Assembly (NCBI GenBank): GCA_019240215.1 | Contig: JAFAYQ010000004.1 | Location: 1-64,000, forward strand | Origin: Actinomycetota bacterium | GTDB taxonomy: Bacteria > Actinomycetota > Actinomycetes > Streptosporangiales > Streptosporangiaceae | Direction of reading: 5' to 3' | DNA length: 64,000 nt | In this document: positions 54,330 to 63,206 of the stretch, one piece after another | Position numbering within the stretch: position 1 is the first letter of the stretch | Layout: every line of letters starts with the position of its first letter | Made by a program: the position numbers and the translations under genes | The notes under the pieces: generated by a model | The model's input: only the letters and a program-made list of their open reading frames with translations | The model's database searches: none | Told to the model about the DNA's origin: nothing

Positions 54330-54360
54330 GACCGAGCCGCTAGGACCGAGCCGCTAGGAC
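54327..54360. repeat. 14-bp tandem repeat at convergent gene ends
   Basis: TAGGACCGAGCCGC is present at 54327-54340 and 54341-54354 with a partial third copy (TAGGAC) to 54360. The first TAG is the stop of the upstream gene and the complement of the third provides the mimR stop. Identity is perfect, so the duplication is recent. Confidence 0.8.
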
Positions 54361-56195
54361 GGGGCCGGGGCCGACGTCGCCGGACCCGGGGTCACGATGC
54401 CGTACTCGTGGATCTTCCGGTAGATCGTGGCCCGCGACATGCCGAGCGCCTCGGCCGCCTTGACCTTGTTACCGTCGCAGTCGAGCAGGCTCTGCACGAT
54501 CGCGTCGCGTTCCATCGACTCGAGCGGGCTGAGCAGCCGGCGGCTGACCGTCCAGCATTCCGGCGGCAGGTCGCTGGGCTGGATCGAGCCGGCCCGGCGG
54601 CGCTGCACGACCTTGCGCAGCACCTGCCACAGCTGCCCGGCGTTGCCCGGCCAGCTGGACCGCAGCAGCAGCTGCATGGCTTCCGGCGAGCAGACCACCC
54701 GGCCGTGCTGACTGAGCCGAGCCAGGAAGAACGGCACCAGTTCCTGCAGGTCCTCGATGTGGTGGCGCAGCGGCGGGAGCTCGACCGTGGCCGGGAAGAA
54801 CCGCAGCAGCTTGGTCAGGTCGGCCCGCGCGTCCTTGCGGTTGAGCGTGACCGCCACCCGCAGGGTGCGGTGCCGCCGGGCGGCCCGGGCCTCCTGCAGC
54901 GCGCTCGCCAGCGCGTGCACCTGCTTGGTGTTGAGCGCGTCGACGTGCCGGATGACCAGCATGCCTTCGCCGTCGAGGAGCTCGCCGCGGGCCGTGACCA
55001 GCCATTCGGCGCTGGTGGCGGAGGCGGCGTCGATGACGTGGAACCGGCCCGCCGGGTTGCGGCGCTGGTGCACGGCCCGGGCCAGGGCCATCTTGCCCAC
55101 CCCGGCCTCGCCCTCCAGCGTCAGCCACTCGGCCGAGTCGTAGGCGGCCTCGACCTCGCGGCAGGCCCGGGTCCAGAGCACGCCCGAGCCGACCAGGCCG
55201 GGCAGGAACATCGACGTCTTGACACCCTGCCGACCGGGGCTGGCGTTGGGCCGGGGCGCGCTCTCCAGCAGCTTGACGTGCACGATGCCGTCGCCGTAGG
55301 GGGCGTCGCCGTCGACCGGGCGGCAGTACATCCGGGCCCGCAGGCCGGTCGGCAGCTCGGCCGTGACCGCCCCCGAGTGCCGCCGGGCCAGCACCTCGGC
55401 CGCCTGCCCGATCAGCGCGGCCTGGTCGGCCGGGTCGAGGATGCGGCGGGCGTAGTCGTTCATCATGACCACGTCGTTGCCGATCGCGAGCACGATCCCG
55501 CCGGTCCGGCGGCAGGCCCGCACGTAGTCCTCGAGCAGGTTGAACTCGCGGCCGCTGCTGCCGTTCAGCAGCGAGCTGGTGATCTGGTCGGCGGTGTTCT
55601 TGACCAGCGCCACCAGCAGCGGGTCGGCGTTCTTGCGCCAGCAGGTCAGGTCGATGACCCCGACCGTCTTGCCGGTGATCGGGTGGTGGATCGGGACCCC
55701 GGCGCAGGCCAGGCCCTCCAGGTGCTCGGCGTAGTGCTCGTGGCCGAAGACGTGGGTCGGGCGGCCCGCCTCCAGCGCGGTGCCGATGCCGTTGGTGCCG
55801 ACCAGGTCCTCGGAGTAGTTGAAGCCGGGGGCCAGCATGACCCCGTCCAGGTGGCGTTCCAGGTCACGGTCGGCCGTCAGCCGGGACAGCACCAGGCCGT
55901 TCGAGTCGGTCAGGATGATGCTGATCGGCTGCCCGTCGAGCTGCTCGTGCAGCTGCCGGAGGACCGGGTCGGCGCTGCGGGCCAGCGCCGTCTCGGGGTC
56001 GGGGTCACGGGTGTAGCGCAGGTCGATGCGGTCGGCCGCGACGCTCCACTCGCGCGAACGGCGCCATGAGGCCAGGATCGGCTCGCGTACTTCCTTGGGG
56101 CCGACCGGCTCGGCGGCCAGGAAACGTTCCCTGGCCTTGGCCAGCCGGGCGCTGCCGCTCATTGCCTGCAGCGGCACTGCTGCCTGCACCATCAA
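54354..56195 (-). CDS. mimR: MimR-like (AcoR-type) transcriptional activator of the monooxygenase operon
   Basis: This 613-aa regulator is related to sigma-54 activators. A GAF-type sensor (~60-210) contains DSNGLVLSR, PGFNYSEDLVGTNGIGTALEAGRPTHVFGHEHYAEHLEGLACAG and GVIDLTCW. The AAA+-like domain (~340-510) has a degenerate Walker A, EGEAGVGKMALARAV, a Walker B-like MLVIRHVD, and no GAFTGA loop, so it should not need sigma-54, which actinomycetes lack. The C-terminal Fis-type HTH is KVKAAEALGMSRATIYRKIHEYGI. Divergent position next to the prm/mim operon matches MimR of mycobacteria. Start ATG at 56195; a second Met follows immediately. Confidence 0.9.
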   Translation of the reverse strand: MMVQAAVPLQAMSGSARLAKARERFLAAEPVGPKEVREPILASWRRSREWSVAADRIDLRYTRDPDPETALARSADPVLRQLHEQLDGQPISIILTDSNGLVLSRLTADRDLERHLDGVMLAPGFNYSEDLVGTNGIGTALEAGRPTHVFGHEHYAEHLEGLACAGVPIHHPITGKTVGVIDLTCWRKNADPLLVALVKNTADQITSSLLNGSSGREFNLLEDYVRACRRTGGIVLAIGNDVVMMNDYARRILDPADQAALIGQAAEVLARRHSGAVTAELPTGLRARMYCRPVDGDAPYGDGIVHVKLLESAPRPNASPGRQGVKTSMFLPGLVGSGVLWTRACREVEAAYDSAEWLTLEGEAGVGKMALARAVHQRRNPAGRFHVIDAASATSAEWLVTARGELLDGEGMLVIRHVDALNTKQVHALASALQEARAARRHRTLRVAVTLNRKDARADLTKLLRFFPATVELPPLRHHIEDLQELVPFFLARLSQHGRVVCSPEAMQLLLRSSWPGNAGQLWQVLRKVVQRRRAGSIQPSDLPPECWTVSRRLLSPLESMERDAIVQSLLDCDGNKVKAAEALGMSRATIYRKIHEYGIVTPGPATSAPAPS

Positions 56196-56326
56196 GCCTC
56201 CCGGGCCCTGCGGACGGTCGTCTTCGGCTGGAGGCTCAGCCTTCGGGTTGTGATCACCCGTTTACGTGGCTGACACCAAGCTAAACGAAACGTTAAACGC
56301 ACCTCCTCTGTGTGCTGTCTCAAGTT

Positions 56327-56341
56327 GAGACCTGCGAGGTA
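56327..56341. promoter_or_regulatory. Candidate MimR operator 1
   Basis: GTCTCAAGTTGAGAC is a perfect 15-bp palindrome about central G56334, in the mimR/88-aa-gene intergenic region. A second, imperfect copy lies at 56729-56743. Fis-type activators of the AcoR/MimR group bind such dyads. Confidence 0.6.
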
Positions 56342-56436
56342 GCAGGCTCGGCGTTGGCTCGACCGTATTACCCACGCACCATGTGGTCCGGATCACGTCA
56401 CTACGTCGATCATGCGCCAGGAGGTGCCAGAAAGAT

Positions 56437-56703
56437 ATGGCTTCGCAGCCAGAGCATTCTCAGTCCGAGACCGTCAGCGACGAGACCTTCAACCCGTGGA
56501 GCGTCGTCAACCTGGTCTTCGAGCATCTGGCGGGCCAGGGCCTGCACCCCACCCTGGGGGCAGGCGGCGACCCCGGGGCGCCCGCCGCTGAGTTGCTCAA
56601 GTGCCTCGGAATCGCACCGGCGGCCGAGGGCAACCGGCACGTCGCGGACAAGGTCCAGGACCGGCTGGCGGAATTGCGCAGCGCGGTCTTCCCCGAAGGC
56701 TGA
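56437..56703 (+). CDS. Small protein of unknown function preceding the monooxygenase genes
   Basis: The 88-aa soluble protein reads MASQPEHSQSETVSDETF, then NPWSVVNLVFEHLAGQG, LHPTLGAGGDPGAPAAELLKC, LGIAPAAEGNRHVADKVQD and RLAELRSAVFPEG. It looks like a small helical domain with a single Cys. I do not recognise it, and the mycobacterial mimABCD cluster as I remember it starts directly with mimA. GGAGG lies about 12 bases before the ATG. It is first in the operon direction, between two candidate MimR operators, so it may be a regulator-interacting or assembly protein. Confidence 0.75.
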   Translation: MASQPEHSQSETVSDETFNPWSVVNLVFEHLAGQGLHPTLGAGGDPGAPAAELLKCLGIAPAAEGNRHVADKVQDRLAELRSAVFPEG

Positions 56704-56728
56704 CCCATATGACCAGGTCAACGTACGT

Positions 56729-56743
56729 GTCTCATTTCGAGAG
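56729..56743. promoter_or_regulatory. Candidate MimR operator 2
   Basis: GTCTCATTTCGAGAG matches operator 1 at 11 of 15 positions, keeping both GTCTCA and GAGA arms. It lies between the 88-aa gene and prmA, 124 bases before the prmA start, so prmA may have its own MimR-dependent promoter. Confidence 0.45.
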
Positions 56744-56866
56744 CGCACCGATCTGGTGAAGGAGGTGTGATCCAGGGCACGACGACTTTTCGTAGGGCGG
56801 TGCTTCATGGCCGCCCGCAGGCTGCGCGGGAGGGCAGCCGGAGCAGCCGAGAGGAAAGGGGTGACG

Positions 56867-58519
56867 ATGAGTCGCCAGAGTGTGGCCAAGGCCCATCAGA
56901 AGATCCAGGAGCTCTCCTGGGAACCGCAGTACCACGAGCCCGTCTCGCAGTACGGCACGGACTACACGTTCCGTAAGGCACAGAAGAAGGACCCGCTGAA
57001 GCAGGTCCTCCGCTCCTACTTCCCGATGCAGGAAGAGAAGGACCACCGCGTCTACGGTGCCCAGGACGGCGCCATCCGCGGCAACATGTTCCGTCAGGTC
57101 CAGGAGCGCTGGCTGGAATGGCAGAAGCTGTTCCTGTCGATCATTCCGCTGCCGGAGATTTCGGCCGCCCGGGCGATGCCGCTGCTGTTCCGCACGGTGC
57201 CCAACCCCGAGCTCCACAACGGTCAGGCGATCCAGATGATCGACGAGGTTCGCCACTCGACGATCCAGCAGAACCTCAAGCGCCTGTACATGAACAACTA
57301 CATCGACCCGGCCGGCTTCAACAACAGCCTCCGCAACTTCCAGAGTGACTACTGCGGGACGATCGGCCGCCAGTTCGCCGAGGGCTTCATCACCGGTGAC
57401 GCGATCACCGCGGCGAGCATCTACCTGACCATCGTGGCCGAGACGGCGTTCACCAACACGCTGTTCGTGGCCATGCCCGCCGAAGCCGCCGCCAACGGCG
57501 ACTACCTGCTGCCGACCGTGTTCCACTCGGTCCAGTCGGACGAGTCGCGGCACATCTCCAACGGTTACGCGACCCTGCTGATGGCGCTCTCGGACGAGAG
57601 CAACCACCAGCTGCTCGAGCGTGACCTGCGCTACGCCTGGTGGAACAACCACCGCGTGGTGGACGCGGCCATCGGCACGTTCATCGAGTACGGCACCAAG
57701 GACCGCCGGAAGGACCGGGAGTCCTACGCGGAGATGTGGCGTCGGTGGATCTACGACGACTACTACCGCAGCTACCTGGTCCCGCTGGAGAAGTACGGTC
57801 TGGTCATCCCGCACGACCTCATCGAGGAAGCCTGGAACCAGATCTGGAACAAGGGCTACGTCCACGAGGTCGCGCAGTTCTTCGCCACCGGCTGGCTCGC
57901 CAACTACTGGCGGATCGACCCGATGACGGACGAGGACTTCGAGTGGTTCGAGTACAAGTACCCGGGCTGGTATGACAAGTACGGCAAGTGGTGGGAGAAC
58001 TACAACCGCCTGTCCACGCCGAACGGTCACCACCCGATCGTGGCCGAGAACGTCGACTACGTGTACCCGCACCGCTGCTGGACCTGCATGGTCCCGTGTC
58101 TGGTCCGCGAGGACATGACCATGGCCGAGGTCGACGGACAGTGGCGCACGTACTGCCACAAGGAATGCCAGTGGACTGACGAGACGGCGTTCCGCCCGAC
58201 CTACCAGGGTCGCGAGACCCCGAACATGGGCCAGCTCATCGGCAAGCGCGAGTGGGAAACCCTCTACCACGGCTGGAACTGGGCCGACGTGGTGAGCGAC
58301 ATGGGCTTCGTCCGCGACGACGGCAAGACCATGACCGCCCAGCCGCACCTCGACCTGGACCCGAAGAAGATGTGGACGCTGGACCACCTGCGCCGCATGC
58401 CTCCCGTCCAGAGCCCGAACGTGCTGCTCAACGAGTGGACGCCCGAGCAGCGTGACGCCTTCCACGCCGACTACATCAAGCAGGGCCCGGCCGGCCGGCC
58501 GGCTCCCGCGGACGACTGA
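56867..58519 (+). CDS. prmA: Propane-type soluble diiron monooxygenase, hydroxylase large subunit
   Basis: The alpha subunit (550 aa) of a PrmA/MimA-type bacterial multicomponent monooxygenase holds the diiron site that inserts oxygen into short alkanes, ketones or phenol. Ligands are visible: E97 in [14 protein letters not shown]127 and H130 in MIDEVRH, E192 in AETAFTN, E226 and H229 in QSDESRH. The four-helix bundle and [13 protein letters not shown] cysteine segment match MimA closely. The ATG at 56867 ([18 protein letters not shown]) follows GAGAGGAAAGGGG. It is followed by a very stable hairpin, then prmB, prmC, prmD. Confidence 0.95.
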   Translation: MSRQSVAKAHQKIQELSWEPQYHEPVSQYGTDYTFRKAQKKDPLKQVLRSYFPMQEEKDHRVYGAQDGAIRGNMFRQVQERWLEWQKLFLSIIPLPEISAARAMPLLFRTVPNPELHNGQAIQMIDEVRHSTIQQNLKRLYMNNYIDPAGFNNSLRNFQSDYCGTIGRQFAEGFITGDAITAASIYLTIVAETAFTNTLFVAMPAEAAANGDYLLPTVFHSVQSDESRHISNGYATLLMALSDESNHQLLERDLRYAWWNNHRVVDAAIGTFIEYGTKDRRKDRESYAEMWRRWIYDDYYRSYLVPLEKYGLVIPHDLIEEAWNQIWNKGYVHEVAQFFATGWLANYWRIDPMTDEDFEWFEYKYPGWYDKYGKWWENYNRLSTPNGHHPIVAENVDYVYPHRCWTCMVPCLVREDMTMAEVDGQWRTYCHKECQWTDETAFRPTYQGRETPNMGQLIGKREWETLYHGWNWADVVSDMGFVRDDGKTMTAQPHLDLDPKKMWTLDHLRRMPPVQSPNVLLNEWTPEQRDAFHADYIKQGPAGRPAPADD

Positions 58520-58553
58520 CATCCGCCGGAGTTAACGCCCGGTAAGCAGTGCC

Positions 58554-58587
58554 CGGGAGGGCCGAAGGAACGCCTTTGGCCCTCCCG
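58554..58587 (+). promoter_or_regulatory. Intercistronic hairpin between prmA and prmB
   Basis: CGGGAGGGCCGAAGG pairs with CCTTTGGCCCTCCCG (one G-U) around the loop AACG, a 15-bp stem starting 34 bases after the prmA stop. There is no U-run. It is more likely to protect the prmA mRNA 3' end or partly attenuate transcription so that hydroxylase exceeds reductase. Confidence 0.7.
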
Positions 58588-58616
58588 CGTGCGCAGTACT
58601 CATCGTGAAGGTGGTC

Positions 58617-59660
58617 ATGGCCGACAAGCATCTCGTGCGGTTCGAGCCCGTCGGGGTCGAGATCGAGGTTGACGAGGATCAGACGGTCCTGCGTGGTGCC
58701 GCTGAGCAGGGCATCATGCTCATGCACGGCTGCAAGGAAGGGCAGTGCGCCGCCTGTAAGTCATTCGTTCTCGACGGCGAGGACATCGAACACGACCGGT
58801 ACTCGACCTTCGCGCTGCCGGACTACGAAAAGGAGGAAGGCTACACGCTGCTCTGCCGGGCCCACGTCTACGAGGACGTGACCATCGAGCTGCTGAACTA
58901 CGACGAGGAGATGATCCGGTCCGGCCTGCCGATCCAGCAGGGCGTGGCCGAGGTGGTGGCCAACGACCCGGTCACCCACGACATGCGTCACCTCGTGCTC
59001 AAGCTGGTCGACCCGGCCGAGATCAAGTTCTTCCCCGGTCAGTACCTGGACATCACGATCCCCGGGACCGAGGAGGTGCGGTCGTTCTCGATGGCCAACA
59101 CCAACAGCCGCGACGGCGGCCTGCTGGAGTTCGTCATCAAGGTCTATCCGGACGGCAAGTTCTCGCACTTCCTGGACAAGAAGGTCCAGATCGGTGACCG
59201 GCTGGACCTGTCCGGGCCGTTCGGCGTCTTCACGCTCCGCGAAGGCGACACCGACCTGGTGTTCGTGGGCGGCGGCGCCGGCATGGCGCCCATCTTGTCC
59301 CTGCTCCGGCACATGGCCGAGCGCGGTCTCGAGCGCAAGGCCACGTTCTTCTACGGGGCCAGGACCAAGCAGGACCTGTGCTTCGAGGAAGAGCTCCGGG
59401 CGCTGGAGGAGAAGCTGCCCAGCTTCACGTACATCCCCGCGCTGTCCGAGGCGTCTGACGACGACTGGGACGGCGAGACCGGGCTGATCACCGACGTGGT
59501 GAAACAGCACGTCGACGACCTGTCCGGAGCCCACGCCTACGTCTGCGGACCGCCCCCGATGGTGGAGGCGGCCGTGCCGCTGCTCACGCAGCTGGGCGTG
59601 GAAGAGAAACGCGTCTACTACGACAAGTTCACGACAACCGGTGACCCAGGGCAGGAATGA
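58617..59660 (+). CDS. prmB: Propane-type monooxygenase reductase component
   Basis: The 347-aa NAD(P)H reductase supplies electrons to the hydroxylase. The N-terminal plant-type [2Fe-2S] ferredoxin domain has C39, C44, C47 (HGCKEGQCAACK) and C80 (TLLCRAH). The FAD domain has RSFSMAN and PDGKFSHFLDKKVQIGDRLDLSGPFG. The NAD domain has FVGGGAGMAPILSLLRHM and YVCGPPPMVEAAVPLL. The ATG at 58617 is preferred (MADKHLVRFEPVG), with GAAGGTGGT before it; a GTG four codons earlier is possible. It is second in the operon, as in mimABCD. Confidence 0.94.
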   Translation: MADKHLVRFEPVGVEIEVDEDQTVLRGAAEQGIMLMHGCKEGQCAACKSFVLDGEDIEHDRYSTFALPDYEKEEGYTLLCRAHVYEDVTIELLNYDEEMIRSGLPIQQGVAEVVANDPVTHDMRHLVLKLVDPAEIKFFPGQYLDITIPGTEEVRSFSMANTNSRDGGLLEFVIKVYPDGKFSHFLDKKVQIGDRLDLSGPFGVFTLREGDTDLVFVGGGAGMAPILSLLRHMAERGLERKATFFYGARTKQDLCFEEELRALEEKLPSFTYIPALSEASDDDWDGETGLITDVVKQHVDDLSGAHAYVCGPPPMVEAAVPLLTQLGVEEKRVYYDKFTTTGDPGQE

Positions 59661-59762
59661 CGCCCCGGCAATGAAGCAGGGAACCCGGAGCCTGAGCTGC
59701 GTTCTGAGCCAGACAGAGCGCCTCTTCCGGTAGCGAAATGACTGATCGAGAGAGAAGGTCTC

Positions 59763-60932
59763 ATGACTACTCCGCAAGAGCGCAGCGTACCCAAGCCGGT
59801 ATTCACCGACGCCGAGGCCGGGGCCAAGACGTTCCCCGACTCCGACTCCCGCCGGTACAACTACTTCACTCCGGCCAAGCGCAAGCAGTCCCACTACGAG
59901 GACGTGACCGTGGAGGTCCAGCCGGACCCGCGGCACTATCTGTCCCAGGGCTGGCTGTACGGGTTCTCCGACGGCCGCGGCGGTTACCCGCTGGACTGGA
60001 CGGTCCTCAAGGCGTGGGGCTCCGACCGCCCCGAGCCCGAGCGTTACCCCGGCTCCGGCGGCAAGGGCTACGACTGGCCGGCCACCGGCTGGCACGAGTT
60101 CCGCGACCCCAACGAGGAGTGGGAGCTCACCTTCTACCGCTACAACTCGAACGTGGTGCGGCAGGTCAACCAGAACATTGACAACGCCCGCCAGTCCAAG
60201 GCGTTCGAGCAGTGGAACCAGAACTGGGTGAAGTTCGTCGAGCGCAACGTCGGCGCCTGGATGCACGTGGACCACGGTCTGGGCCTGTACCTGTACGCCA
60301 ACGCCAACCGGCGCGCCCCGACCAACATGCACAACAACGCGATCTCCGTGAACAGCATGCACCGCATCCGGTCCGCTCAGGACCTGGCGCTGTACAACCT
60401 GACGCTGACCGAGGAGATCCCCAGCTTCGACGGGCAGGCGCACCTGGAGGCCTGGAACAACGACCCCCAGTGGCAGGGCGTCCGCGAGACTGCCGAGCAG
60501 CTCACGGCCACCGACGACTGGTGCGAGGCGATCTTCGCGTCTAACGTTATTTTCGAACCGCTCGTGGGCGAGCTGTTCCGCAGCCAGCTGGTGCAGCACG
60601 CCGCGCCCCGGAACGGCGACTTCGTAACGCCCACGATCGTCGGTGTGGCCGAGTACGACTTCGCCGAGCGCGACCTGCGCTACACCCGGGCGATGTTCGA
60701 GCTGCTCACCTCCGACCGTGAGTTCGCCGACCACAACAAGCAGATCATCAACGGCTGGCTGTCCACCTGGACGGCGCGGTCCATCGCTGCCGCCCGGGCC
60801 CTGCAGCCGATCTGGTCACAGCCCGACTCCAAGCCGCCCCGCTTCGAAGACGGCCTCGACGCGGTCAAGAGCCGCTTCGCCGCCCTACTTTCCGACCTGC
60901 ACCTTGACGTCCCGAAGGAGCTCGGCCAGTGA
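59763..60932 (+). CDS. prmC: Propane-type monooxygenase, hydroxylase small subunit
   Basis: The 389-aa beta subunit of the hydroxylase is structural and has the ferritin-like fold without iron ligands. It shows [43 protein letters not shown] at the N-terminus, [66 protein letters not shown], and [26 protein letters not shown]. The stop overlaps prmD (GTGA). The start ATG follows GAGAGAGAAGG. Confidence 0.94.
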   Translation: MTTPQERSVPKPVFTDAEAGAKTFPDSDSRRYNYFTPAKRKQSHYEDVTVEVQPDPRHYLSQGWLYGFSDGRGGYPLDWTVLKAWGSDRPEPERYPGSGGKGYDWPATGWHEFRDPNEEWELTFYRYNSNVVRQVNQNIDNARQSKAFEQWNQNWVKFVERNVGAWMHVDHGLGLYLYANANRRAPTNMHNNAISVNSMHRIRSAQDLALYNLTLTEEIPSFDGQAHLEAWNNDPQWQGVRETAEQLTATDDWCEAIFASNVIFEPLVGELFRSQLVQHAAPRNGDFVTPTIVGVAEYDFAERDLRYTRAMFELLTSDREFADHNKQIINGWLSTWTARSIAAARALQPIWSQPDSKPPRFEDGLDAVKSRFAALLSDLHLDVPKELGQ

Positions 60933-61303
60933 CCACGACCAACGAGAGCCCGTTCAAGTCCGACAACACCGCGTCCAACCAGTGCGGTGTCACGCTCATG
61001 AACAACCAGGTCGGCGCCGTTGTCGCCCGGGTCATGGGCGAGAAGGACAACGTCACGGTGCGGCACCTGCCGTCGATGATCCGCGTCGACGCCATCGGCC
61101 GGATGGACTTCGTCTACGACGAGATCTCCGAGGCGGCCGGTGAAGAAGAGGGCTGGTTCGACTCGGCCGAGTTCGAGGAGAACATGTCCACCCACTACGG
61201 CCGGATGATCCACGAGGACGACCGGACCATCATGTTCGCCAACCCGGAGGACGCGGCCGAGTACATCGGCTTCGACCTCAAAGATCTCACGGTGCGTAGC
61301 TAG
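60929..61303 (+). CDS. prmD: Propane-type monooxygenase coupling (effector) protein
   Basis: The 124-aa MmoB/DmpM-family cofactorless effector binds the hydroxylase and tunes its activity and regioselectivity. Core: [57 protein letters not shown], then a C-terminal part [39 protein letters not shown]. The GTG start overlaps the prmC stop by four bases, so the two are coupled. It is the last of the four monooxygenase components. Confidence 0.94.
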   Translation: MTTTNESPFKSDNTASNQCGVTLMNNQVGAVVARVMGEKDNVTVRHLPSMIRVDAIGRMDFVYDEISEAAGEEEGWFDSAEFEENMSTHYGRMIHEDDRTIMFANPEDAAEYIGFDLKDLTVRS

Positions 61304-61329
61304 AGCCCGTACACCCGCAAGGAGGCGCC

Positions 61330-62409
61330 ATGGCGTACGAGAAGGACGGCGAGAAGTACTTCATCGTCGACAGCCACATGCACTACTGGGACGCATCGCC
61401 CGAGAACTGGGTGAAGGGTGCCGAACAGTACGCCAAGGGCTGGATCGATTGTTTCCACGCCTATCAGTCGCTCGGCCCGCCCGAGACGCACTGGACGATC
61501 GAGCACTTCCAGAAGTACTCCGAGGACGACCTGATGAAGGACGTCTTCGAAGACGGGCACGTGGACGTGGCGATCTTCCAGCCGACGTACCTGAAGGAGT
61601 GGTACACGACCGGCTTCAACACCACCGAGCGCAACGCGACGATGGGGGAGAAGCACCCGGGCAAGTTCATCTACAACACCCGGTTCGACCCCCGTGACGG
61701 TGACGAGGGCCTGAAGGCCCTGCGCGCGAACGTCGAGCGCTACGGGTCCAAGGGGCTGAAGCTCTACACCGCGGAGTGGAACAACGGCTCCCGCGGCTAC
61801 AAGCTGTCGGACCCCGCGGCCTACCGGTTCCTGGAAGCCGCCCAGGAGCTCGGCATCAAGAACGTCCACGTACACAAGGGCCCGACGATCTGGCCGTTGG
61901 ACAAGGACGCGTTCGACGTATCCGACGTCGACCACGCGGCCACCGACTTCCAGGGCCTGAACTTCATCGTCGAGCACGTGGGCCTGCCCCGGATCGAGGA
62001 CTTCTGCTTCATGGCGACGCAGGAGCCCAACGTCTACGCCGGCCTGTCCGTGGTCATCGGTGGCCTCATGCACGCCCGCCCGAACTTCTTCAACAAGGTG
62101 ATGGGCGAGCTGCTGTTCTGGGTCGGCGAGGACAAGATGACGTTCGGCAGCGACTACGGCATCTGGGAGCCGAAGTGGCAGGTCGAGGGCTTCGTGGACT
62201 GGAAGATGCCGGACCGCGAGGAGTTCGCCGACTACCCGCGGCTGAACACCGAGGGCAAGAAGAAGATCCTCGGCCTCAACGCGGCCAAGCTGTACGACAT
62301 CGAAGTCCCGGCCGAGTACCAGCTCAAGGACGACTCCGGTGGTCAGCCTGCCGAGCAGGATGACGCCGTAGGCGTCGACGGTCGCCCCGCCCCGGTCGCG
62401 GGGGCATGA
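61330..62409 (+). CDS. Amidohydrolase-2 family protein of the monooxygenase cluster
   Basis: This 359-aa TIM-barrel metal-dependent hydrolase has the metal motif FIVDSHMHYWD (HxH), a third His in NVHVHKGPTIW, IVEHVGLPRIEDF and a catalytic Asp in FGSDYGIWEP. Homologues lie in the same position after mimD in mycobacteria. The substrate is unknown; it may process a downstream product or assist enzyme maturation. The C-terminal tail DSGGQPAEQDDAVGVDG is extra. The ATG follows AAGGAGGCGCC; it overlaps the DUF59 gene (ATGA). Confidence 0.9.
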   Translation: MAYEKDGEKYFIVDSHMHYWDASPENWVKGAEQYAKGWIDCFHAYQSLGPPETHWTIEHFQKYSEDDLMKDVFEDGHVDVAIFQPTYLKEWYTTGFNTTERNATMGEKHPGKFIYNTRFDPRDGDEGLKALRANVERYGSKGLKLYTAEWNNGSRGYKLSDPAAYRFLEAAQELGIKNVHVHKGPTIWPLDKDAFDVSDVDHAATDFQGLNFIVEHVGLPRIEDFCFMATQEPNVYAGLSVVIGGLMHARPNFFNKVMGELLFWVGEDKMTFGSDYGIWEPKWQVEGFVDWKMPDREEFADYPRLNTEGKKKILGLNAAKLYDIEVPAEYQLKDDSGGQPAEQDDAVGVDGRPAPVAGA

Positions 62410-63206
62410 CCACTTCCATCACCGACACCGGCGCCGGCCCGGGGACTCAGCTCCCCGGGCCGGCGGCCCGTGCCGGCACCAAAGTTCCCGCCGGTCGGGC
62501 GCCCGCGCGGTTGCTGGAGGCACTGGCCACCGTCCGCGACCCCGAGCTGGACGAGCCGATCACGGCGCTCGGCTTCGTCACCTCGTGTGACATGTCGGCG
62601 GCGGGCGACGTCCAGGTGCGGCTGCGGCTGCCGACCTACTTCTGCGCCCCCAACTTCGCGTTCCTGATGGTGGCCGACGCCTACGACGCCGTGGCCGAGC
62701 TGCCCGGCGTCCGTAACGCCGAAATCGTGCTGGAAGAGCACTTCGCCTCCGACCAGATCAACGGCGGGGTGGCCGCTCAGGCCGGCTTCGCCCGGTCGTT
62801 CGACGGCGAGGCGGTCGGCGAGCTCGGCGACCTGCGGGCCGACTTCCTGCGCAAGGCCGTGATGGCCGGCACCGACCTGGTCACCCGGCCGCTGCTGGCG
62901 GCCGGCCTGCCGCCCACCGACCTGCCCCAGCTCACCCTGGGCGACCTGTCGCCGTCGCGCGAGCTGGACCGGCTCCGGCAGCGCCGGGCCGACCTGGGCC
63001 TGCCCGTCGGCGACGACGCGCTCGTGCTGATCGACCCGAAGACCGGCGGCCCGATCGAGGGCAAGGCGGCCGAGCTGCACCTGCGCAAGGCCCGGCTGAC
63101 CCGGATCAGCATCGAATCGAACGGCAGCATCTGCCGCGGCATGCTCCAGCACCGCTACAACAACAGCAAAGGCCAGGGAGAAAGCACCGGCGAGGAGGAC
63201 CAATGA
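62406..63206 (+). CDS. DUF59/MIP18-type iron-sulfur assembly-like protein
   Basis: The 266-aa protein has an N-terminal DUF59 domain (LLEALATVRDPELDEPITALGFVTSCDMS, VQVRLRLPTYFCAPNFAFLMVADAYDAV), the fold of SufT/PaaD that helps mature Fe-S or diiron enzymes. A ~130-aa C-terminal extension contains GDLRADFLRKAVMAGTD and ISIESNGSICRGMLQHRYN. Conserved cysteines lie in TSCDMS, YFCAP and SICRGM. Coupled by ATGA overlaps on both sides, it probably assists assembly of the monooxygenase metal centre or reductase cluster. Confidence 0.88.
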   Translation: MTTSITDTGAGPGTQLPGPAARAGTKVPAGRAPARLLEALATVRDPELDEPITALGFVTSCDMSAAGDVQVRLRLPTYFCAPNFAFLMVADAYDAVAELPGVRNAEIVLEEHFASDQINGGVAAQAGFARSFDGEAVGELGDLRADFLRKAVMAGTDLVTRPLLAAGLPPTDLPQLTLGDLSPSRELDRLRQRRADLGLPVGDDALVLIDPKTGGPIEGKAAELHLRKARLTRISIESNGSICRGMLQHRYNNSKGQGESTGEEDQ

